Source: Carya illinoinensis (taxonomy: Eukaryota; Streptophyta; Magnoliopsida; Fagales; Juglandaceae). From it: DNA of 64,000 nt. The notes beneath the pieces were generated by a model, which saw nothing but the letters and a program-made list of their open reading frames with translations, had not been told where the DNA came from and searched no databases. The DNA is taken from assembly GCF_018687715.1 (NCBI RefSeq), contig NC_056758.1:20562501-20626500 (forward strand), read 5' to 3'. Position numbers and translations under genes: made by a program. Shown one piece after another: positions 55,487 through 64,000 of this stretch (positions within the stretch are counted from its first letter, which is position 1; each line of letters starts with the position of its first letter).

Positions 55487-57626
55487 TTACCAGGCACGAG
55501 TGCCATAATCCTGAGTTCTATCAAAGATAGCACAAATATCAACTACATCAGATGGATTACTGATAGAATCAAACTCAGAATTAACAAGAAAATACTCAAG
55601 GGGATCAAAATCATGAGCTATAGAAACTCCCTTTTCTATGAGTGAGTCAATCATGTATGTCTGGTGGCTCTCGTCATCATCTTCTGGCTGTCTTGCAATA
55701 TGGAAGATATTCACCTCAAGAGTCATGTTTCCAAAAGAAAGCTTCATGAGCCCATTCCTGCAATTAATAAGAGCATTAGCAGTGGCAAGGAAAGGCCTAC
55801 CTAAAATCACAGGAATTTTAGAAGTAGTATCAACAACAAAGCTAGTGTCAAGGATTAGGAAATCAACAAGATTATAAAATTTATCAATTTGAATTAGAAC
55901 ATCCTCTACCACACCCCGAGGTACTTTGACTGAACAGTCAGCCAATTGTAATACCACAGTGGTTGGTTTGATTTCTCCCAACCCCAACTGCAAATAAATA
56001 GAATATGGCATTAGATTCACGCTAGCTCCTAAATCTAGCAAAGCTTGCCCAAACTCATGATTTCCAATGCTGCATGCAATGGTTGGGCAACCAGCATCCT
56101 TGTACTTGGGAGAAATCCGCTGCTCAATTAGAGCACTAACTTGCTCTGTAAGAAATGTTGTCTTCTTAACATGATGCTTCCTCTTGACTGTACACAAATC
56201 TTTAAGAACTTTTGCGTAAGTAGGAACTTGTTTAACAACATGCAAAAGAGGGAGGTTAATTTTTACCTGCTTGAGATTCTCCAAGATTTCATTGTTAGGA
56301 TCCAAAGTTCGCTTATTCAGTTTTAAAGCTTGAGGAAATGGTACCTTAACTGGGCTCTTTATTACCTCGGCTTCTTTGGGCAGCTCGGCACCACTATTGC
56401 TTTGATCCTCTTCCACATCCTCTGATTTGTTCATTGTTGGGATGTGTAATGACTTACCATTTCGTGTCACAATGGCATTCGCATCCTTCAAATTCTCTTG
56501 TGCCATGTGTTGACCATGGGGTACGGATTGAGCTTGAGAAGGAAACTTACCTCGCTCATTCATACTCAAGGAGCTCATCAATTTGGACACTTGGCTTTTT
56601 ATCTCCTTATTTTCTTGAACAACCTGCGTAATCAAAGATTCAAACTTTTGGTTAGTCTTACCTTGTGCCTCAATAAAAGCATGTAAAGTATCTTCTAAGG
56701 GGCTCCTAGAAGATGAAGGTGCATGATATGGTGTAGGATATGATCTAGGGGGTTGTGCAAGCGGCTGGTTTTCAGACTTCCAGCTAAAATTGGGGTGATT
56801 ACGCCACCTCGGATTATAGGTCTCAAAGAAATGTGTAAAAGGCTTCTTGTACATACCTAAGGCGTTACATTGTTCCTCATACATTCCTCTCATCTCAGCA
56901 AATGTGGGACACTCTTGGGCAAGGTGATCTACCCCACCACACACAAAACATGGTCCAAAAGACTCTGCATGATTAGCCACGTGTGTTGGCTTTAAGTCCT
57001 TAGTCTTCAACGCCTCTAGCTCTCTAGTGAGCATCTCAACCTTAGCTTTTAGGTTATCTTCTTTCTTGAGATGGTAAATTCCACCACCATTTAGGTTTGC
57101 TACAGGTCGTGACCTATTTATGCTCTCAGTAGCACTAGGTCCAGTCCAAGTGTGAGCTTTTTCAGCAAGCTCATTGAGGTATTCTATGGCCTCATCAGGA
57201 TATTTCTGTAATAACTCACCATTACACATCATTTCCACAAATTGACGCTCTCTAGGTGTAAGTCCCTCATAAAAATAGCTCACTAAGCGCCAATTCTCAT
57301 ATCCATGGTGAGGACACATACTCAATAGCTCCTTAAATCTCTCCCAAGACTGATACAAAGTCTCACTATCCTTTTGTACAAAGGTGGAGATTTGCGTTTT
57401 TAAAGCATTGGTCTTATGTTGGGGAAAGTATTTATTAAAGAAGACCTGAGTCATCTCATTCCATGACCCAATAGATCGTGGTCTCAATGAGTATAGCCAA
57501 CTCTTAGCTCTATCTTTCAAAGAGAAAGGAAAGAACTTAAGTCTCACAATGTCATCAGTTGCATTTTGACTATGAAAAGTCGCAACTACTTCCTCAAACT
57601 CTCTAATGTGCACATATGGATTTTGA
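55487..57626 (-). pseudogene. Element H: gag core, zinc knuckle and protease
   Basis: Open for over 700 codons. Gag core: FFPFSLKDRAKSWLYSLRP, FFNKYFPQHKTNALK, FKELLSMCPHHGYENWRL, GLTPRERQFVEMMCNGE. Knuckle CFVCGGVDHLAQEC. YNPRWRNHPNFSW, coiled-coil-like HAFIEAQGKTNQKFES, VTRNGKSLHIP, protease ALLDLGASVNLM (active site intact), VPRGVVEDVLIQIDKFY, ILGRPFLATANALINCR. Ends at TAA 55489-55487, in frame with RT. Confidence 0.94.
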
Positions 57627-57920
57627 TTTTTCCAAGCCATGAAAAGTAGGGAGTAACTGTATCATCCCTGTTTTAAAATCCAATTGGCGAATATTAGCTG
57701 GAAACATGATGCATGATGGTGTGGCTGTGCGTGTAGGGTGGAGGTAATCCTGAAGGGTCCTAGTGGGTTGATCTTCGTGTTCACTCATTTTCTCAGAATT
57801 AGAAGAATTATCAAACAAATGATCAGAAAAATTAAACTCTGACTTTAACACAGGTCTACAAGCAAACCGACCCAAGGCGTCTCTATACCTGTGCATGCAA
57901 GGTGGAGAAAAATGCAACAC
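57627..57920 (-). pseudogene. Element H: gag N-terminus
   Basis: Candidate starts are MHRYRDALGRF and MSEHEDQPTRTLQDY; the latter matches the usual gag length better. Then DYLHPTRTATPSCIMFP and QLLPTFHGLE. One extra base in the T-run 57627-57631 (four in A, five here) shifts the frame before NPYVHIREFEEV. Confidence 0.9.
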
Positions 57921-58043
57921 TAAAAAAAACTACAAAAAGAAAAAGAAAATAAAAAAAAGATGCAGCAAGCTAAAATAGGAACCGAAGTTACTGCCTTTAC
58001 AAACTGTTGAAAAGAAAAACTATCTCACAATTCTTCTACCGTC

Positions 58044-58061
58044 TCCCCAGCAACGGCGCCA
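58044..58061 (-). other. Element H: primer-binding site
   Basis: Minus strand TGGCGCCGTTGCTGGGGA, five bases from the LTR end; differs from A at one position. Confidence 0.92.
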
Positions 58062-58066
58062 AAATT

Positions 58067-59371
58067 TGATTACGCCCAAAGAATAACGCGGTAGTTGTAG
58101 CACAGCTTTGGGGTGTCGATTCCACAGGGAGACAAATTAAAAGAATAGCAAGAGGAACAAAGAAACTAAAAAAAAAATTAAATAAGTAATAGAGAACAAA
58201 GATTAATTTTAAATGTAAATTCAAGTGAAGCAAAGTGATTAACAGAAAAAGTACTAAAATTTGACAAACAGTAGAGCGTCGGGAATCTCTTGCACAAATC
58301 TGATATTTTAATTATTCTTAATTCATTGGATAACGTAATTAGGAACTCAATTCCCGCAATTCCCAATCGGAAGGTATAGATTTATAAACCAGACTTAAAT
58401 AAAATGTAACCCTTTGAAAAAACATTCACCACTTTTAAAAAATGTGAATTACTACCCCTATTGATAAAATCTAATGACGACAATATACTCAGAAAGCGAT
58501 ATTGCAGCAAAAAACTAAATCAATATAAATAAATAATTGATCCAAACATAATCAAAGAACTAATCCATTCAATAGAAAAAGCATGACTGAATCCATAAAC
58601 ACAATAAATTCTATGATTATTCGGAGAAGAAAACATCAACGATGAATTGAGAATGATAAAACAAAAGAGTTTTAGCAATTGAAAATCAAATACATGAATT
58701 AAGAATAAATTAGAAATACCATCTAATGTGCAAGTTCATCCCTAACCCTACTAGAGAATTTAGTTACCCATAAATATACTGGACAACAAAAATCTCCAGA
58801 GAAAACTGAAGCGAACGGTGGCCATGGAAGTGATTTTCTCCTCTCTTCAGATCTGCCTCTTGTGCCTATTCCTTGATTTCCGCATAAAAAAATCGCCTAA
58901 ATTTTAGGACTTATCTTGGCAGCCACATACACCCTTCAGGAGTTTGAATTTGGAAATTCTTATTAGAGACAAAGTTATAGCTCTTTAAGATATCTTTCTA
59001 ATGCATCAAGAATTGCATCCATCCAATATGTGAGTAAAAAGATACAGTAAAAGACTAAAAGTATGTCCAGACTGTCCCTAGCGAATTTTGGATTTGGACT
59101 TCTTGTGGTCTCATTTTGTGATTTTTTTTTCTTTTTCTTTTCTTCCAAATTGCTCTCAAACCCCATGAATGTCCTCCTTTGAATTTGACTGGGCTTGACT
59201 TGCTCTTTTATAAACTCTGAAATTATACATAAAAAAAAACTGCTTAGGAGTATCCCAACGTAAATAGAAATTCAATTTAAGAATATACATTAATTCCTAT
59301 GATTTCTATCCACATTTTAGCATTTTAGTCCAATAATAGGGTATATAGAGTGCACTTTCGCACACTCATCA
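58067..59371 (-). mobile_element. Element H: 5' LTR, TATA segment deleted
   Basis: 1305 bp, TGATTACGCCC to CTCATCA. Compared with the 3' LTR and A it lacks about 62 bp at 58866-58873, between two TCCT words, including CCTATATAAGC. This LTR would drive element transcription. Confidence 0.94.
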
Positions 59372-59376
59372 ACAAG

Positions 59377-60088
59377 TCAGCCCTTACCGCTAGTCTACCT
59401 AAAGGATTCTTTTTTTTTTTTTTTTTTTTTGATCCCTGGCTTGTCCCTTTTCTCATTTAATTCATTTCAAATTTATTCCTAAGCCATTAGGATATGGTTC
59501 ATTAGAGTGTCAAACAATTGAAGTGTAAATCAACCAACAATGACTCAATGTAGTCTTTCTAGGCCTTCTGGGTATGTGTTGTGTGTGTTTTAGCAAAACG
59601 TTTAACATCTTTCCCTTGGTTTAACAACTAAATAAAATGGATAAGTCCCTCTTTTGACATATACTCATATTTACACTACATTCCACATGTTTCATGACCT
59701 TAACAAATCTTTTTTGTTTTTTTGAATCACTTTCCAGCGTGTAAACTTCAAGAATGAGGGATTTAATCTGCTTTCAACTCATTACTAACACTCCCCCAAA
59801 GTGGACCAAAATATGTCTAAGGCATGCAAACAGAGAAATAAATTCTCTTCCACCCTCCAACTAGATTGTAGCATTGTCCTCAATGATGCAAGAGAAACGA
59901 AAGAATTTACACAAAAATGCTGTTAAGGGGCAAAACAACTAAAAGAAGAACCGAAAATTCAAAGAAAATCTGAAGGAAAGAGGAAAAGGAAGTACCTAGA
60001 TAGCTTTGAAAGAAATGCAGCCAAAATAAAAGATAAAAACTGAAGAACAAAAGAAGACAATGAAAAGAAATGGATAGATCAAGAACCA
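59377..60088 (-). mobile_element. Element G: non-coding 3' segment, right part, with purine tract 2
   Basis: Resumes G after H. Contains a T-run (59410-59430) and the second purine tract at 59864-59851 (minus strand CTAGTTGGAGGGTG) next to the TTGAGGACAATG box (59873-59886). No gene seen. Confidence 0.8.
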
Positions 60089-61247
60089 TCAATTAGGATC
60101 AAGCAAATGTAGAGTAGATTCCTCAGGTACAAAGTTAGAAATAAAAGGCTTGAGCCTTTGACCATTAACCTTAAAAATGTTACCATTGAGAGGATTCATT
60201 ATCTCTATAGCACCATGAGGAAAAACAGTTTGTACCACATAAGGCCCACTCCATCGAGACCTTAACTTACCAGGGAACAAGTGTAACCGAGACTTGTACA
60301 ATAACACTTTTTGATTAGACTCAAAAGTCTTACGTTGGATGTGTTTGTCATGGAAGTTCTTCATTCTTTCTTTAGACAACTTAGAGTTGTTGTAGGCATC
60401 CATGCTCAACTATATGGAGACATGCCCAAAATGGTTTTAAAGGTTGTTCTATAAGCCCACAAGGCATCAGACAATCTCAAAGACCAATCCTTCCTGTTTG
60501 GGCTAATTGTTTTTTCAAGAATGTTTTTAATCTCCCTATTTGCTAGTTCAGCTTGTCCATTGGGTTTGAGGATGATAGGGAGTAGAGATTTTGTGATGGA
60601 TACCATACTTCTTCATTAAGGCCGAGAAATGCTTGTTACAAAAGTGGGTGCCATTATCACTGATTATGGCTTCAGGCATACCAAACCTTGCAAAAATGTT
60701 TTCTTTCAAAAATTTTAAAACAACTTGATGATCATTTAGATTTGCAAGGGACTGCCTCAACCCACTTAGAAACATAGTCAACAGCAAGCAAAATGTATAA
60801 ATAGCCATAAGAAGAAGGAAATGGTCCCATAAAATCTATCCCCCAACAATCAAAAATTTCAATCACTAGTATGGGTTGCATAGGCATCATATTTCTCCTA
60901 GTGATTCCTCCTAATTTCTGACAAGGTTCACAAGTTTTACAAAAACTAAAGACATCCTTGAACATGGTTGGCCAATAAAATCCGCTTTGAAGAATTTTGG
61001 CCACTGTTTTGTGGGTTGAAAAATGCCCACCACAAGCTTTCGTATGGCAAAAATTTAAGACACCAGAAATTTCATCATTGGGCACACACTTCCTAATGAT
61101 TTGATATGAACAATACTTGAAAAGGTAAGGATCATCATAAAAGAACGATCTCACCTCATGCATGAATTTCCGTATATCTTGAGCGCTCCATTGAGGTGAT
61201 GTTTGTCCTGTCACCAAGAAATTAACTATATCAGCAAACCAAGGCAA
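60089..61247 (-). pseudogene. Element G: integrase, shifted and deleted
   Basis: Four frames in order: [54 protein letters not shown] (61247-60732); an extra base near 60740; AIISDNGTHFCN and STPYHPQ (60808-60548); an extra base near 60560; [12 protein letters not shown] and [18 protein letters not shown] (60606-60406); then a deletion of roughly 55 codons that removes the RLVYGK and NELEE region; then NNSKLSKERMKNFHDK, FPGKLRSRWSGPY and FKVNGQRLK (60409-60089). The triad residues are visible but the gene is broken. Confidence 0.9.
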
Positions 61248-61251
61248 ATTT

Positions 61252-61953
61252 TCAACTAGACAAATGGTCGGCTACCACATTTTGTACTCCTTTCTTGTCC
61301 TTGATGATAATATTGAACTCCTGGAGTAAAAGTATCCATCTAATCAACCTTGGTTTTGCATCTTTCTTTGTCAATAAATACTTGAGAGCTGCATGGTCAG
61401 TAAAGATGACTATAGGAGAACCAACAATATATGCACGAAACTTCTCTAAAGCAAATACCACAGTAAGTAATTCTTTTTCAGTAGTAAAATAATTTTTTTG
61501 AGCAAAATTCAAAGTTTTACTTGCATAGTAAATGACATAAGGAAGTTTGTTCCTACGCTGTCCAAGAACAACTCCTATAGCAAAATCACTTGCATCACAC
61601 ATGATTTCAAAAAAAAGTGACCAATCAGGAGGTTGAAGAATAGGAGCAGTGGTTAGCAAAGTTTTAAGCCGACAAAAAGCTTCTTGACACTCGGGTTTCC
61701 AATCAAATTTTACATTATTCATCAATAGCTTACATAGAGGCTTAGAAGTAGAGCTAAAGTCTTTGATAAATCTCCTATAAAAACCCGCATGCCCAAGAAA
61801 ATATCTAATGTCTTTTATTGACTTAGGTGTAGGAAGTTTAGAAATCAACTCAATTTTTGCTCTATCTACTTCAAGTCCTCTAGATGAAACAATATGTCCC
61901 AGAACAATGCCCTGTTGTACCATGAAATGGCACTTCTCCCAATTAAGTAGCAA
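61252..61953 (-). pseudogene. Element G: RT thumb and RNase H
   Basis: [107 protein letters not shown], then a TAG at 61254-61252. About 30-35 codons that follow in relatives ([12 protein letters not shown] region) are deleted before LPWFADIV. Confidence 0.9.
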
Positions 61954-62457
61954 TTACTTCTCTTCACACCTGGCCAAAATAGCTTGTAAATTGGTTAAAC
62001 AACTCTCAAATGAATCACCAAATATAGAAAAATCATCCATAAACACTTCCAGGGTGTTCTCAATCATGTCACTAAAAATGCAAAGCATGCATCTTTGAAA
62101 AGTTGCTGGTGCATTGCATAAACCAAAAGGCATTCTCCTAAAAGCAAAAGTACCAAAAGGACAAGTAAAGGTGGTCTTTTCTTGATCCTCTGGTGCTATT
62201 TCTAATTGATAGTAACCAGAGAATCCATCTAAGAAGCAATAAAAAGCATGTCCAGTAACTTTTTCTAACACTTGATCAAGAAAAGGCAAAGGAAAATGAT
62301 CTTTCCTAGCGGCGGCATTCAACTTCCTATAATCTATACACATGCGCCAACCAGTAGGAATTCTGGTGGGAATCGATTCATTTTGCTCATTTTTAACAAT
62401 GGTAAGCCCAGAGTTTTTTGGAACTACATGAATGGGACTTACCCACTTGCTATCCAA
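61954..62457 (-). pseudogene. Element G: RT palm
   Basis: DSKWVSPIHVVPKNSG, GWRMCIDYRKLNAAARKDHFPLP, FLDGFSGYYQLEIA, RMPFGLCNAPATFQRCML, VFMDDFSIFGDSF (catalytic DD), ending at TAA 61956-61954 inside CEEKNLLLNW. A base loss near 62466-62470 separates it from the upstream frame. Confidence 0.92.
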
Positions 62458-63024
62458 GATGGGGTAATGATACCCACATCAAGCAATTTCAACACCTCAT
62501 CTTTAACCAATTCCTTCATTGTGGGATTCAACCTTCTTTGCATTTCCCTAGAAGGCTTTGCATCATCTTCTAAATAAATCCAATGGGTACACTCCAATGG
62601 ACTTATACCTTTTATATCAGCCATTGTCCAACCAATAGATTTTTTATGCTTCTTAAGCACATCTAGCAATTTATCTTCTTGTTCACTAGTTAAGTGAGAA
62701 GAAATTACCACAGGGAAGGTGCTTTGTGGTCCTAAGAAAGCATACTTCAACTCCAATGGAAGAGGTTTGAAGTTCAAAGTTGGGGATTGCTCCTTCAAAG
62801 GCTTGAGAGTTGATGTCAATGGTGGAAGTTGCTCAAATTTTGGCCACCATGGTGGTGTAACTTGCTGACCTATTGAGGAAACAAGAGATGAGTTATTAAC
62901 ATTATCAAATATTTTCAAATCTTCTTCAAATTCCTCTAAAGAATCAATAAGTTGAAAGTAATGTGCAGAATTTTCATCAATGAAATTTTCTAGCAAATTC
63001 ACTTCATGAACATCTTCAACTTCT
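62458..63024 (-). pseudogene. Element G: protease-RT linker and RT start
   Basis: Acidic linker (NFIDENSAHYFQLIDSLEEFEED), Pro-rich part, then LPLELKYAFLGPQSTFPVVIS, KKSIGWTMADIKGISPLECTH, RRLNPTMKELVKDEVLKLLD. In frame with the protease but separated by a TAA near 63025. Confidence 0.88.
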
Positions 63025-63857
63025 TACGATTGCCTGCAAAGATTAAAAATATTTAGCTCCAAGGTCATATTTCCAAAACTCAACTTTAAAACTCCACTTC
63101 TACAATTTATGAGTGCATTAGAAGTAGCCAAGGAGGGTCTTCATAAGATAACAGGTGCTTGGAAAGTAGAATGATTAGTCAATTGCATTTCGAGTACGAC
63201 AAAGTCTACTGGATAGTAGAATTTGTCTACTTGAACCAAAACATCTTCCACAACACCTCTAGGAATCTTAATAGACCTATCAGCCAACTGCAATGTGATA
63301 GAAGTAGATTTCAACTCACCCAATCCAAGCTGAACATAAACATTGTAAGGCAATAAGTTCACACTTGAACCTAAGTCTAATAATGCTTGGCCTATTTTTG
63401 AGCTCCCCATCATGCAAGCTATGGTAGGGGATCTTGGGTCCTTGTATTTGGGTGGAGTGTTGGTTTGGATAATAGCACTAACCTGCTCAATAAGAAAAGC
63501 TTTCTTTTGCACATTCAATTTTCTTTTTACAGTGCATAAATCCTTTAAAAATTTAGCATAGGTAGGAATCTGTTGAATAGCATCTAACAATGGTATATTT
63601 ATCCTAACTTGCTTAAAAATTTCAAGAATTTCAACGTGATGCTTATCTTTGTGCAAAGGGGTTAACCTTTGAGGAAAAGGTGCAAGTGTAGTGCTGGGGG
63701 CACTTTCAGATTCCAAAGGATCATGTGCCTTATTTTCAGAAGGAGGTTTAGAAATGTTACCATTCTTTTCTACCTCTTGAGCTGGAATGCCAATCACCTT
63801 ACCACTTCTCAAGGTTGTAATAGCCTTGACTTGCTTGACATTTGAATCTCCTGCCAC
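63025..63857 (-). pseudogene. Element G: protease
   Basis: ITTLRSGKVIGIP, FPQRLTPLHKDKHHVEILE, KRKLNVQKKAFLIEQ, ALLDLGSSVNLLPY (active site intact), LADRSIKIPRGVVEDVLVQ, then TGA 63143-63141 in place of the Gly of ILGRP, then LATSNALINCRSGVLKL and LELNIFNLCRQ. Confidence 0.9.
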
Positions 63858-64000
63858 ACTTTAAAATTGCTGGTTTTGGCCTTGGGGATTAGGCTGAGAT
63901 TGTGCAGGGAACTGCCCTTTCTCTTGAGCACTCATGGTTGTAGTCAACCTTGTGACTGACCCTCGAATCTCAGTAATGGCTTGTGAATTTTGATTGTTGA
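63858..64000 (-). pseudogene. Element G: gag C-terminal fragment
   Basis: Frame NQNSQAITEIRGSVTRLTT, MSAQEKGQFPAQ, QPNPQGQNQQF, then a TAA near 63864-63862. It continues beyond the window. It matches the region after the YNPGWRNHPN box in D. Confidence 0.85.

Larger units (their letters stand above)
49436..59371 (-). mobile_element. Element H: structurally complete Athila-like element
   Basis: 9936 bp with two LTRs, primer site, gag-pol, two purine tracts and flanking ACAAG (49431-49435 and 59372-59376). Protein sequence is very close to A and C. Counted defects in gag-pol: TAA 55489-55487, TAG 53965-53963, TAG 53752-53750, +1 in a T-run at 57627-57631, -1 near 53679, and a shift near 53085-53094. 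The 5' LTR has lost its TATA segment. It cannot move by itself. Confidence 0.95.
47530..64000 (-). mobile_element. Element G: Athila-like element, split by H, open at the window end
   Basis: Minus strand: gag (from beyond 64000), protease, RT, RNase H, integrase (end 60089), purine tract 2 (59864-59851), non-coding segment (59850-59377 and 49430-48931), purine tract 1 (48930-48917), 3' LTR (48916-47530). H and one ACAAG repeat interrupt the non-coding segment. It has many stops, at least three frameshifts and two deletions in pol. The 5' LTR is outside the window. Confidence 0.9.

Overview
Nuclear DNA of a flowering plant, almost certainly a eudicot. I infer this from plant-type Ty3/gypsy retrotransposons (an Athila/Tat-like lineage with no chromodomain, long LTRs and a primer site starting TGGCGCC; and a second, chromovirus-like lineage with a Met-tRNA type primer site), from a plant LINE with an RNase H tail, and from AT-rich spacers. 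The species cannot be named from this window. I found no intact host gene, no tRNA or rRNA gene and no bacterial feature. Nearly every long reading frame is a broken retroelement gene, so this looks like silenced, nested, probably pericentromeric heterochromatin.

Layout. (1) 1-2054: 3' end of a Ty3/gypsy element F (+) and its non-coding tail. (2) 2039-6366: chromovirus-like element E (-): broken gag, protease and RT, an LTR, and behind the LTR the pol tail of a second copy. (3) 6367-9399: Athila-like fragment C (+), truncated at both ends. (4) 9400-16410: Athila-like element A (-), with a 5' LTR and primer site, a large internal deletion that fuses protease to the integrase tail, and a 2261-bp solo LTR inserted in gag. 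(5) 16411-31022: a LINE (+) split by the 10.6-kb Athila-like element D (-, 18483-29097), which itself carries a 2049-bp solo LTR. (6) 31023-33905: second chromovirus-like remnant E2 (+), into which the LINE appears to have inserted. (7) 33905-36583: an LTR-like non-coding block. (8) 36584-47529: a tandem satellite with a ~2.75-2.78 kb higher-order unit made of ~480-bp monomers plus a cluster of hairpin-forming ~47-bp repeats, broken by two solo LTRs and ending in an inverted fragment. (9) 47530-64000: a large Athila-like element G (-) that runs off the window and is split by a structurally complete Athila-like element H (-, 49436-59371, both LTRs, ACAAG target duplications).

Exact 5-bp target-site duplications were read for five insertions: GGACA, ATTAT, ATAGT, AGCGT and ACAAG. 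A sixth has one mismatch (ATTAT/ATTGT). They give a relative order: E2 before the LINE; the LINE before A and D; A and D before their solo LTRs; the satellite before its two solo LTRs; G before H.

Functionally, gag (coat, zinc knuckle), protease, reverse transcriptase, RNase H and integrase would work together to copy such elements through RNA. Here every copy carries stop codons, frameshifts or deletions. Many stops look like C-to-T decay at methylatable cytosines. The least familiar item is the higher-order satellite with hairpin units; other structural oddities are the in-frame protease/integrase fusion in A and the two purine tracts that frame a non-coding segment in D, G and H.
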